The notes beneath the pieces were generated by a model. It searched no databases. It was not told the DNA's origin and saw only the letters and a list, made by a program, of their open reading frames with translations. The position numbers and the translations under genes are program-made. A DNA stretch of 56,371 nucleotides, from positions 1-56,371 of the forward strand of contig JAHPZE010000029.1 in NCBI GenBank assembly GCA_019058365.1, in the 5' to 3' direction. Shown piece by piece: positions 7,878-17,800 of the stretch (position 1 is its first letter; every line of letters starts with the position of its first letter). Source of the DNA: Promethearchaeota archaeon. Its GTDB lineage: Archaea; Asgardarchaeota; Lokiarchaeia; Sigyniarchaeales; SOKP01.

Positions 7878-10403
7878 TTAAGATTTTATGATTTTCTTGC
7901 ATAGATTTATTCCTAAACCTGTTTTCTTATTAAGAGCATAAGAACTTTCTCTCTTTACTTGCGAAGCAGTATGATAACCGGCATTATATAAAATCCTCGC
8001 TCTTACTCTTGCCACATCATTTAATCTTAAAACTAAATCAAATAATTCTTCTTGAATCCCGTAATGTAATCGAATTCTAAGTGTTTCTGACATCTCGGCT
8101 ATCCGTATGAGTTTATCTTGTAGATCTAACCCATGTGTGCTTAAATTACTGGCGATAATCCCGATAAATGTAATTACTCTTTCTAGGTTATCCCTTACTG
8201 AAAAGAGATCTCCAGTCATAATTTTATATTTCTCTAAAATTTGCTCAAGAGGTTCTTCGTCTGCCCATTCTAAGATTGGTTGGAGCATTTTATTGTCTTT
8301 TACACGGATTTCAGCCTTTAGCACATCATAGGCTTCCTTAATTAATTCTTGAATACTATTCATTGCGATATTTTCTAGCTTGTATCTAATTATTACACCA
8401 GAAACAGGATTTAAATACAGTCGAATTATTAATTTGCCAAATTGAGAGCATTTTATTGTGCCATCATCATTTTTAATGATTAAACCCTTTTCAAATAAGT
8501 AGTTTAAGATATACTGATTTTTTATTGACTTTGGGATAATGGAATCCACATATTTTTGGAAATTAACATCAGGATACTGTATCAAATATGTTAAAAAAGT
8601 GGTGATATGATCGCAGAATTCAAACGAAAATTCACTATTGGCAAAATTGTCAGAGATTCCATTTTCAAATCCACATGAGCATTGAATTCCGGAAGTGATA
8701 TCAAATTGACAGAAGTATACTCCAAATTGGGTCTTTACATAACCTGAAATATTCTCATTATTAAATTTCGAAAGTTTGATTTGAAATGTTGCATTCTTTA
8801 GAGTTTTTACTTTATTCGCATCGGAATGAAGTTTTAAAATATTTATAGGAGTAATCTCTTTAATCATCAACAACTGTTCAATTGGTATTTTTTGTTCTTT
8901 CATTTTTTGCTTAATTCCATACCAAAAGTAGGTTCTCTCAAAAAAGCTCTTTAATTGTTCTAATGTGATTTTTTTTTCCTCATATATTCGTAGAAGTACT
9001 TGTTCTTTGAGAGTATTAATTTTATTCAATCCAGAGGTCAAATCATTATATCGTGGAATCAAAGAATTTTGTATAGGTTGACTTTGAAAGAAATGCTCTT
9101 CAACCCACATCTTTTCATCGACATTTTTGGTTAAAATAATTCCATATCCGACCGAATCAAGTCCAGGACGACCTGCACGACCCAAAATTTGGTGACACTC
9201 ATTTGCAGAAAATGGTTTGAAATAGGAAAACCCATCACCATTTTCATGAAATTCGGAAAAGTTTTTGATATTATGCCCAGATGTAACATATTTTTTGAAG
9301 TCTTTAAGAATAACCAAGCGCGCGGGAACGTTGATTCCCGCGGATAGCGTCGTGGTTGAACAGATTACTTTAATTATCCGTTTTCTAAAATTGTCTTCAA
9401 TAATTTTTCTCTCTTTAGGAAGGAGTCCTGCATGATGAAAAGCTACTCCGGATTTAATCACTTGTTGTAAATCTTTATGACCTCCCCTAATTGAACTTAA
9501 ACGTTTTTCTAAAGCTCTACAAAGATTAAGTTCATTTTCCTCTAGAAACTTTTTCACTAGATTTTTTATGTTTTCTGCTGATTGTTGAGCACTTTTTCGT
9601 TTATTTAAAAAAATAAGGACTTGTCCATTTTTTTCCAACGTGGCTTTTACAATTCTTTTTATAGTGGAATCTTTATTCTGTGTAATTTCAATTTTATAAT
9701 GTAACTGTACGGGGCGTTTATTGGATTTTATTAAGGTTGTCTTATTTCCCAAAGATGTGAGCCACGAGTTAAACAATTCTGGATTTGCAATTGTAGCCGA
9801 AAGACCTATTATTTGAGGATTATTTAAGAATTCATTTAACCGAACAATAAGAGATTCCAATCGCGGACCACGATCATTTTCACCAATGATGTGAATCTCA
9901 TCAATGATGATGGTAGAAATATTGAAAATCCATTCTTTATCATAAAAATTTCTTAAAATGGAATCCATTTTTTCATAGGTAGTTACAATGATATCTGCTT
10001 TTTCTAACTTTGAATCGTCTACATCATAGTCTCCTATTGAAAGCTCTACTTTCACTCCAAAACGTTCATAACTTTTCTTGAAATGAATATATTTCTCAGT
10101 AGCAAGAGCCTTATAAGGTACTAAATATATTGATTTTCCAAATTTTTGAAATATGTTATTTAGAGCACAAACTTCTCCAATTAAGGTTTTTCCACTCCCT
10201 GAGGGTGCACATATTAAAAAGGATTTTCTAAAAAATAATCCCTTCTTAATGGCTTCCTTTTGAATTTCTCGTAATTGAAATATTTTTCCTTCAAAAAGAA
10301 CTCTTAAAATTCGTTTGTCTGTAATAAACTTAAAAATTTCACGGTCGGAATTAGTATTTACCTCCTCACTTTCAGGACTTTCAGTAAAGTCTGTTAATGA
10401 TAC
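7878..10403 (-). CDS. Ski2/Hel308-like helicase with SWIM-like zinc finger, probable GUA start
   Basis: 841 residues if read from GTA at 10403. Motifs: Walker A APSGSGKT (about 66-73), DEIH (about 168-171), motif VI QILGRAGRPG, and a C-terminal helix-hairpin-helix region (AGYHTASQ...GLGINL) as in Hel308. A CxC...CxH cluster at about 571-600 (CSC and FCDH) matches the SWIM zinc-finger pattern, unusual within this helicase group. The first ATG/GTG/TTG in frame is GTG 10055, but that start would delete Walker A. The frame is open upstream to a TGA at 10410, and GTA 10403 stands six bases after GGTGA. Role probably RNA or DNA unwinding; which one is not decidable here. Co-directional with the zinc protein 18 bases upstream. 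Confidence 0.8.
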   Translation of the reverse strand, partial: VSLTDFTESPESEEVNTNSDREIFKFITDKRILRVLFEGKIFQLREIQKEAIKKGLFFRKSFLICAPSGSGKTLIGEVCALNNIFQKFGKSIYLVPYKALATEKYIHFKKSYERFGVKVELSIGDYDVDDSKLEKADIIVTTYEKMDSILRNFYDKEWIFNISTIIIDEIHIIGENDRGPRLESLIVRLNEFLNNPQIIGLSATIANPELFNSWLTSLGNKTTLIKSNKRPVQLHYKIEITQNKDSTIKRIVKATLEKNGQVLIFLNKRKSAQQSAENIKNLVKKFLEENELNLCRALEKRLSSIRGGHKDLQQVIKSGVAFHHAGLLPKERKIIEDNFRKRIIKVICSTTTLSAGINVPARLVILKDFKKYVTSGHNIKNFSEFHENGDGFSYFKPFSANECHQILGRAGRPGLDSVGYGIILTKNVDEKMWVEEHFFQSQPIQNSLIPRYNDLTSGLNKINTLKEQVLLRIYEEKKITLEQLKSFFERTYFWYGIKQKMKEQKIPIEQLLMIKEITPINILKLHSDANKVKTLKNATFQIKLSKFNNENISGYVKTQFGVYFCQFDITSGIQCSCGFENGISDNFANSEFSFEFCDHITTFLTYLIQYPDVNFQKYVDSIIPKSIKNQYILNYLFEKGLIIKNDDGTIKCSQFGKLIIRLYLNPVSGVIIRYKLENIAMNSIQELIKEAYDVLKAEIRVKDNKMLQPILEWADEEPLEQILEKYKIMTGDLFSVRDNLERVITFIGIIASNLSTHGLDLQDKLIRIAEMSETLRIRLHYGIQEELFDLVLRLNDVARVRARILYNAGYHTASQVKRESSYALNKKTGLGINLCKKIIKS

Positions 10404-10409
10404 CTTAAA

Positions 10410-10416
10410 TCACCTT
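10410..10416 (-). promoter_or_regulatory. Shine-Dalgarno site AAGGTGA before a GTA codon
   Basis: AAGGTGA is followed by six bases (TTTAAG) and then in-frame GTA at 10403-10401. The spacing equals that before the ATA codons at 5907 and 30243. The helicase frame has no ATG, GTG or TTG between this site and its Walker A motif. Confidence 0.55.
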
Positions 10417-10421
10417 AATAG

Positions 10422-10688
10422 TTAATATGGATTTGTCCACTTTTTCATAATTTGTGTAAAGGTTTCAGAATCTCTTGAAATCTCAATGCTTCTTATAATA
10501 CCTACATTTCGTATCTCCAATTCTGAATTAATATAACAGAGTAAAGCATGAAGAGGATTCCCATGTAAATGGATATGGGGTAAATGAATATTTATATTTT
10601 TGCTTTTTAGAATAACATCTTCTACACCAATAGAAATCTTCTCATTACATTGAGGACAAGTGATTGAGATTTTTGATGTGTGCTTCAC
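10422..10688 (-). CDS. Small zinc-binding protein upstream of Ski2-like helicase
   Basis: 88 residues. A CPQC pair sits at residues 11-14 (TCPQCNEK), and histidines at about 35-42 (HLPHIHLHGNPLHALLCYI) could complete a metal site. The family is not recognised. The stop is 18 bases before the helicase start, so the two are likely an operon and this may be a small partner of the helicase. Start ATG 10688. Confidence 0.6.
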   Translation of the reverse strand: MKHTSKISITCPQCNEKISIGVEDVILKSKNINIHLPHIHLHGNPLHALLCYINSELEIRNVGIIRSIEISRDSETFTQIMKKWTNPY

Positions 10689-10889
10689 ATCTTTAACATT
10701 TTTAATTTTGCCAAATACAACTACGATTGTAAATCACAATTATTCTTTAGTATTAAATAAATCACACTAACTAATTTAAAAGAAAAATTCTGAGTTACTG
10801 GTATTATTATAAAAATTTACAAAAAAGAACATTCTAATCAATTAATTTTAGAGTTGGCTTTAGATTTCTTATTTTAAGATTAAAAAGGA

Positions 10890-11010
10890 GACTTGCACCC
10901 ATTCTGCCGATGCAAATAAGCATCTAAATAAATTAGGAGGAGGGCGAAATCAGAGTGTAAAAATTACACTACCAAAAGACAAAAATCCAGGGCGCAGAAG
11001 GGTGTAAGTC
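10890..11010. ncRNA. Stem-bounded 121-base element: structured RNA or MITE
   Basis: The ends 10890-10907 and 10994-11010 pair as a 17-base-pair stem with one bulged A and one G-T pair (GACTTGCACCC with GGGTGTAAGTC, TTCTGC with GCAGAA). Inside are two perfect hairpins: GATGC-6-GCATC at about 10909-10924 and AGTGTAA-3-TTACACT at about 10954-10970. The element is far richer in G and C than the flanks and has no open reading frame. It matches no riboswitch, 5S, RNase P or SRP pattern that I know. The layout fits a structured RNA of about 120 bases or a small non-autonomous transposable element with imperfect terminal repeats; no clear target-site duplication is visible. Strand is undetermined. 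The rest of 10689-11159 shows only AT-rich promoter-like sequence. Confidence 0.55.
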
Positions 11011-11159
11011 ATAATTTTAATGATTTTTATAATTCTTGTCATTTAGTAAGATCTACCACTAAAATATAAAGTTGTTCTTTATAAATAAAAAATAATAAAA
11101 GCCCTAATTTTCTGATTTTTTTCTTTATAAGTAAATGAATTATTTTTTTTTTGATACGT

Positions 11160-13214
11160 ATGACGGATACAGAACAGAATTTATTGCAGAAAAAACCAGA
11201 TTTGAAATTATACTATGAAATGGCTCATGAGGCTGCTCAAGCAAACAATGTTGATGAAGCTCGTAAGATTTCCCTAAATGGTTTAAAAATAGCCCAGTCT
11301 CAGAAGAGACCAGATTGGGTTGATAAATTCGATTCATTTAATTCCCAGTTACCTCAAAAAGTATCAAATACCTCTTTAACCCCAAGTATAGTAAAAGAAG
11401 ATCTGACTGTTGTGAAAGGTATTGGGCCTTCCGTTGCAGAAAGATTAACTAATGCGGGAATAATTTCTATAAATATGCTTGCAAGGTCAAATGCTACAAA
11501 ATTAGCTTTAATTCCAGGGATAGGATTATCCACAGCTCAAAAAATGATCGATAGAGCGTTGGACCATTTACATACAAAAACTTTGGATGGTTTTTCTCAC
11601 TTAAATGAGATATCTAATAGTGAAAATCAAATTAATATTAAAGGCGAAAAAAATAATGAAATTGTTAGTAGTGAGAATTATAAAGAGCAAAAACGAAATA
11701 AAACCTTCGAAGAAGTGTCTGCAGAGGATCTTGCCTCAGAACCTGCAAAGTTAAATGTCAAGACTAATGGAGAACCTTGGTTTGAAGATAAGTTTAATTA
11801 TTCACGATTAACAGATGATCTTAATACGACAAAAATAGAGATTATGAAAAATGAGGATTTAAATGAATATGACGAACCCCGGATAGTTGAACAGAATGAG
11901 ATAAAATCAGAGGATTATGATGAGATAGACGAAGAATATGAAGAAGATAGCAATTATAGTCCACATGTTATAACTCCGAGTGAGTTTATTAGTGAAATTG
12001 CTCCTAATGAGTCAGCGAATAATGAAGAACAAAAGGAAACTCTTACTTACCAAGAGATGAATAGGTTAAGAGAAAAAATAAGAAAACACTTAAAATCATG
12101 TGAATTCTTAACTGTTGATAGAAATTCAGATTTTCGCGCTATTTTTACGGGAATTGATTTATTAGCATTAAAGAGAATTCGCGTAAATGAATTCCTTGAT
12201 TTATTATATATATTACCTATCAAAGCGAGCAATCTTAAAGGTAAATTTATTGTTTCAGCAGGTAAAATTGATTACACCCCAAACAAAGAAAGTGAAGTGA
12301 ATTTTAATCTCAGTAAAATACTATGGTCATATGTGAAAGCTTTGCAGAAAGCGGAAACAACAATTTTTAATGATATGTCGTCTAAGGGGGTGTTATTTCA
12401 ATATATAGTAAAACACTTTCAATTTGATATTTCTGTTGAAAAAACAATTACTCATAAGTCATTATTCTTTCGATCAGGACCAATTCAATATAAATTATTA
12501 ATTGAACCACTAATAATTAGTCTTAGTAGTGTTGGATTTACTGAAAGGCTTATTCCGTTTGCGTATCAAAAACCCCATAATATTCATATAGTAGAAATAG
12601 CTCAATTTAGAGATGTTTTACATTTTCTTGATCAGAAATATTTCCTCATTGAAACATATCAGGAAAAAAAAAGTGCTCTCTCAATAAATTGTGAAGCTGA
12701 AGAGAGATTCATGAAAGGTGTACGGAAATATTCAAGTCCTTTTATATTATATGGATTTACGTTATTGATAATATTTCTATTTCAAGGATTTTCATTATTA
12801 ACTATATTAATTAATATAGGATATGGAGTTGTAGGACTCTATATTATAGTAATTGGTTATATATACCTAAGGTTTTTTACAGAAAAAAGAAAGATTAAGC
12901 AAGAGTTTGTAACTCCTTATTATCAGAAGAAAGTTAAATTAGATGATATAGGGTTAACGCTCATAAGAGAAGAGTTAACTCCAAAACTTATGGAACAGTT
13001 TGTGTATGAAGTAATGGGAAATAACAATAACTCCCGTTTAATAGCAGAAATAGAACAAACAAACGCTCGGGATTTTCTTGAATCTAAAAAAATAAAAAAT
13101 CTCGTTGATAAAACAGATTTTTTTGAAGAAGAAGGGAAAGGGCCGAGTAGGAGTGAAAATTCTAAAGTAACAAGCACATTAATAGAAAAATATAGCTCAT
13201 TTTTGGAGGATTGA
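11160..13214 (+). CDS. HhH-containing membrane protein, first gene of a five-gene membrane operon
   Basis: 684 residues from ATG 11160 (a TTG at 11151 would add three residues; the TATA-like TTTATAAG at about 11123-11130 favours a leaderless ATG). Residues 1-60 form a TPR-like helical pair. Residues about 80-135 hold two helix-hairpin-helix repeats (VVKGIGPSVAERL and LIPGIGLSTAQKM), as in Rad51/TopoVI-type DNA-binding or protein-binding HhH domains. An acidic linker of about 140 residues follows, then a mixed domain (290-515), two transmembrane helices (about 525-570) and a cytoplasmic C-terminal part of about 110 residues. Its stop overlaps the start of the next gene. An HhH domain tied to a membrane protein suggests DNA is handled at the membrane, or the domain is used for protein contacts. 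Family unknown. Confidence 0.75.
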   Translation: MTDTEQNLLQKKPDLKLYYEMAHEAAQANNVDEARKISLNGLKIAQSQKRPDWVDKFDSFNSQLPQKVSNTSLTPSIVKEDLTVVKGIGPSVAERLTNAGIISINMLARSNATKLALIPGIGLSTAQKMIDRALDHLHTKTLDGFSHLNEISNSENQINIKGEKNNEIVSSENYKEQKRNKTFEEVSAEDLASEPAKLNVKTNGEPWFEDKFNYSRLTDDLNTTKIEIMKNEDLNEYDEPRIVEQNEIKSEDYDEIDEEYEEDSNYSPHVITPSEFISEIAPNESANNEEQKETLTYQEMNRLREKIRKHLKSCEFLTVDRNSDFRAIFTGIDLLALKRIRVNEFLDLLYILPIKASNLKGKFIVSAGKIDYTPNKESEVNFNLSKILWSYVKALQKAETTIFNDMSSKGVLFQYIVKHFQFDISVEKTITHKSLFFRSGPIQYKLLIEPLIISLSSVGFTERLIPFAYQKPHNIHIVEIAQFRDVLHFLDQKYFLIETYQEKKSALSINCEAEERFMKGVRKYSSPFILYGFTLLIIFLFQGFSLLTILINIGYGVVGLYIIVIGYIYLRFFTEKRKIKQEFVTPYYQKKVKLDDIGLTLIREELTPKLMEQFVYEVMGNNNNSRLIAEIEQTNARDFLESKKIKNLVDKTDFFEEEGKGPSRSENSKVTSTLIEKYSSFLED

Positions 13215-13948
13215 TGTCAATACGGATTATTAGCGGCTTTAAGCTCAGCTTTCTAATTGGCTTAATACTGTTATTTTTATCACCATTTATGGAATGGTAT
13301 TCTTATCAAATTTTTACATTAGAAAATGAACTTGTTGTATCATGGAAGTATAATATATTTTTTGAATGGTCAACCTCGTTATTTCCTAGTACCCCTTTCA
13401 ATGAGGCATTACGCCCCAAGAATTTAGTTATACCGCTAGTTATTAATGTTCTTTTATTTGTTTCCATTATTCTTTCTGGATATGTAGTTTTGTTTAAAAA
13501 TGTTGAGAAGGTAGAATCTTTAGATAAATTCACTCCTTATTCATATATTCTTGGACTTTTACTCGTATTGAATCTATTTTATATTGTCATCTTTCCTGTA
13601 ATGTATTTACTACCTCAAGGATTATATTTTCCTTTTTTACAAATTGTCGATTTTGATTCAACATTTATTTACATTCTAACGTGTAGTCAGGGTTACATAA
13701 TACAATCTATTGCATTTCCGTTAATTTTTCCGTATATTATATTTTATTTTAAAACAATTAGCACATTTCAGCAGAAGGAGAAAATACCTGAAACAATCAT
13801 AACGAAAATAATAGAAAAAGCTCAAGAACCGATAGATCTTGATAAATTAATAGCTCAAGAAGAGTTAAAGCAAAAATTTAAGAAAAAAAAGCCTCAAGAA
13901 GATAATCTCGAGAATTTTATAACTACTTTTATAGAGGGAAATGTATAA
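13214..13948 (+). CDS. Four-helix membrane protein of the five-gene operon
   Basis: 244 residues from ATG 13214, which overlaps the previous stop as TGATG; GGAGGA lies just upstream (13205-13210). Four hydrophobic stretches: about 9-28, 72-95, 106-133 and 150-176. The C-terminal 65 residues are cytoplasmic, charged and lysine-rich (KKKPQED). It is a likely core membrane subunit of the complex. No family recognised. Confidence 0.7.
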   Translation: MSIRIISGFKLSFLIGLILLFLSPFMEWYSYQIFTLENELVVSWKYNIFFEWSTSLFPSTPFNEALRPKNLVIPLVINVLLFVSIILSGYVVLFKNVEKVESLDKFTPYSYILGLLLVLNLFYIVIFPVMYLLPQGLYFPFLQIVDFDSTFIYILTCSQGYIIQSIAFPLIFPYIIFYFKTISTFQQKEKIPETIITKIIEKAQEPIDLDKLIAQEELKQKFKKKKPQEDNLENFITTFIEGNV

Positions 13949-14818
13949 ATGAGCGACACTGTTCTCGATTTAAAGATTAAGTCCTTGATCCAAGTGTGTA
14001 AAGAAACGAGAAATAATAAGAAACTATCGGTTGTAAGCTTTATTTTGACTAGCAACAAATTAGATGAGATAGGAATCAAGCTTGGAATAAGAAAACGTAA
14101 TAAAAAATCGGGAGAAAAAATTTTCGAATATATGACTCTGATAAATGACATTTTTGACCAAAACTTAAAGATTCGGATTATTGCTAAAGAATTAATTGAG
14201 GTTGTAAAGAAGTGTGAATTATTATTTTTACGTAATAAAGGAGTAATTCCTTATGATTGTATTAAATCAATGTATCACGTTTATTATGAAATGAGAAAAT
14301 TAGAAGTTCCAAATCTTCATAATAGTCTAATTAAAGATGTATTTCTAGAGTCTTCACAATTAGGCTTCTTTTCTTACTTATCCCCACATATAAAGCGAAA
14401 ACAAAATGAGCAAAATATATTAAAACCTCTCATAATTCAAAAGATAAAAGAAAAAGAATTATTCATTAAAAGAGAGTTAGAGCATAGTTTTAATAGCCAA
14501 CTGTTTGAAGACGCAATCCAGCTGCATTCAGTAAAAAATTCATTAACTAAGAGGAGGAAAAATAAAATCATAGTTCAGGGATCATTAAAACAAGATCTCT
14601 CATACCAAAAATCTATTGAAGATATTTTTAAATATTTAGTATTAGGGTTAATTATTCTGCTCTTTTTATTGGGTTCAATCATATTGATTGAGGTTATGTA
14701 TCTTCCCACAGAAATAAGTGGTCTTAGTTCATGGTCTTTCTTTTTTTTAGGACCCGCAGCTATTTTAATTCTAATATATATACGGTTTTTTAAAAGGGAG
14801 GGTGTATTAAATGGTTAA
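13949..14818 (+). CDS. C-terminally anchored helical protein of the five-gene operon
   Basis: 289 residues. Residues 1-215 are charged and helical (KKxxxK-rich); two transmembrane helices follow at about 224-247 and 255-277, and the protein ends RFFKREGVLNG. The same layout, soluble domain followed by a pair of helices and a basic end, occurs in the first protein of the operon. The start directly abuts the previous stop, and its end overlaps the next gene by 8 bases. Function unknown. Confidence 0.7.
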   Translation: MSDTVLDLKIKSLIQVCKETRNNKKLSVVSFILTSNKLDEIGIKLGIRKRNKKSGEKIFEYMTLINDIFDQNLKIRIIAKELIEVVKKCELLFLRNKGVIPYDCIKSMYHVYYEMRKLEVPNLHNSLIKDVFLESSQLGFFSYLSPHIKRKQNEQNILKPLIIQKIKEKELFIKRELEHSFNSQLFEDAIQLHSVKNSLTKRRKNKIIVQGSLKQDLSYQKSIEDIFKYLVLGLIILLFLLGSIILIEVMYLPTEISGLSSWSFFFLGPAAILILIYIRFFKREGVLNG

Positions 14819-17800
14819 AAGCTATACTCATGAAGATCACCAAAATTTCTCTCGAAAAAAAAGTATAAAGAAAAATGAGATAGAAGATGATTTTAGAGAA
14901 GATAGTAAATCATACTTAGATATCTGGAACGTAAATCCCTCATTTAAAGATATAAATAATAATATATCTATTAGAAAAACAGTTTTTTTAATTATTTTAC
15001 TCTTCTTTGTCATTATTTCATCCTATATTCTATTAAAGAATCTCACTGCTTCTATTTGGAGTGGATTGATTTTAAGTATTGTTTTTATTATAGGATTTCA
15101 TGATGAGTTCTTCATGTTTGAAAACCTTTTTTCTACAATATTTCATAGTAAAATTTCAATTGATCCCTTTAAACATTTAATATTTTGGTATGATTCAGAT
15201 GATCCTACAACTTTATTTATCTCGAATCGAAAAGACCTAACCCATATCGCAATTCGAATTTATAAAGTGGATACGATTCCTGAAAATGTTCATTCTTCAA
15301 TTAATCAATTTGTAAAAGCTCTCAGCTCTAAAAATGTAAGACTTCCGTTTTCATATCAAGTCGTACAGAAACCTATTATAAATCTGTTTAAAAAGGATGC
15401 TACACGAAATTTAACTACTCAATCCATGGCCTCTGTTATCGCTTCTATTTATTTTTCTGTATTTTATGATATTAAAGGAATTCTTACTGACAATAAAATA
15501 GACAAACTTAAATATCATGTTAAAAAATTTTCTAATACTTTAAAAAGTAATTTTATTGGAAATTTTCATCATTTTCAAGCAACATTATTATCAGATACAG
15601 CTCTCATTAATGCGATAAGAACTTTTTTTGTAAAGGAAACTTCAAAAACAACCACAGGGGTAAATAAAAGAAAAATTTTAAACGGGGTTAGATTCAATAT
15701 CTTAGTAAAAGCAGGAGTTTGTATAACATTATTACTATATTTTGAGTATATCTTCTTTTCTCTTCTTTTTCCAATGCTATATATCATCAGTATTAATCTT
15801 ATCTTAATAACAAGTATTATTTTAATTTGGTGGAGAAATGTATTCTTTGGATTCACGAAAAATAAATTGATTGGCACACCTACTATTGATATTGTAAATC
15901 CGTTCAATAATATTGAGTTCTTTAAAGTAAGAAGATATCCTTCGAGTTTATTTATTCATATTGAGAACCAATTATTAATCGGTGTTAAAATGGTTCATCT
16001 TAAATATCTTTTCAGGAAACCTTTTTGCTTAATTGGAAAGTTTCTCGAGGCTCTCAATAACCATAACATTTCCTTTAGTTATACTCTTAAAAATAAACCA
16101 ATAAATTACTATGAGTTCTATAAACATGGATTAAAACAAGTTCATGAAAAAATACAAACCCAATTGTTATGGGACAAAGTGAATGGTGTAAAAAACGAAG
16201 CAGATGCAGAACGATGGTTAGGTTACCGGTATGGTATGTGGTATAGCATATTAACTCTTTCGGTTAACTCATATAAATTCATGAGTTCAATTGTAGAAGA
16301 CGATTTTGATGAGTTAGAAGAGGAACTGACAATAAAATTAGATACGTTAAGAATTGCCTTTAATTCTAATTTTCAAAACTATGAGATTGAAGATTTGAGT
16401 TCACGATTTTTATTATCTGGATATTTATTCTCTACACTTAAAAATAACAATTTTAGATTAAACGGATCTCATCTAAACTATATTATGCTACAAGGTACAA
16501 CACTTTCACCACTTACTGCAGTAGTTGATATCCTTAAAAAAGGAACAACAACAAAAATTGCAGCTGAATTTAACACTCCATTGTACTTAGAGAATTTTAT
16601 AACAATTGGTCATACAATTAATACAGAAGTGTTAGAAAATGAAGTACCTTTTGGGTTTACATCTGACCAGTTCAAAAACTTACTTATTGTAAATGGCACT
16701 TCTTTGAATAGAGAATTAGCCTCTATGAAAATTGTAATAGAACTAATAAAAGCAGGAGTCCCTTCGTTAGTATTTGATTTTAATGGCACATGGTCGAAGC
16801 TCATTCATTATTTTGATGACACTCATTTCAAAAAGGAGCTTTTATACTTTAAATTAGGAAGTGCTTTTATAATCGACCCACTCATATCTGATATTCCCTA
16901 TGACCCTGAAAACACTGAATATTTAGAATATATGTTTGATGCCTTTGGATTAGCGTTTAGAAAAGATCAGAGGATAATTGAGATGTTTCGCAACACAATA
17001 AGAAAAAAGGCTGATATGGATCTTCCCTCAATTCAATTAGATTTACAAACGGCTAAAGATTGGGAAAAAAATCCAATTAATGACTCACTTTTAACGCTAT
17101 TTTCTGACTTTACACAACAAGATCTTACTTATTTTCAAAGTAACCAGGGAGATAGTAAAAATCAGATACGGGTTTATGATTTTGTAAAAAGTAGTAAAAC
17201 AGTTATCATAGATCTTTCGACTCTAAGAGATCTTGATAAGCAATTGTTTTTTGTATTTCTTATCATCTCGAAAATAATACATTATATCAAACATTCAAGT
17301 GAATATTTTGAAAAAACTATTTTCGTTCCAAATATAGATATATTTTTCAATTCTAGTTTCTTAGATTGGCAAATGCATTATGGCAAGATTAATACCTTCT
17401 TAGATCCTCTTATATACCATGGATTTGGATTGGTATTTTCAGCAAACCAAATTCGATATCTGCATTCCCATATTTTTAATTATTTTCATAATATTATTTC
17501 ATTTAAAGCAACAGATAAACGTGACATCTCCACATTAAAATCCCAGATGAATTTACAAGAATTATATGGTACAGGATATTATACTTCGACAAGAAATAAT
17601 ACATATCAAATCGACTATTTGATGAACATGATAAATAACGAAGTATTAATTCGAAGAGATGATATATATCAACCATTTCCGGCATCCATTGAATGGAACA
17701 AGATAAAAGATAAAACGACAATTCCATATGAAGAGATCCTACATTTTATGAAAACTCAAGGCTATGATTTACAATATGCAGAAAGAAAAATACTAGAAAG

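Noticed and set aside
10890..11010. RNase P RNA, 5S rRNA or a known riboswitch
   Set aside because: None of the conserved cores of these RNAs is present, and the length or layout does not fit.
11151..11159. TTG 11151 as start of the HhH membrane protein
   Set aside because: It adds only three residues, has no ribosome-binding site, and ATG 11160 fits a leaderless transcript.
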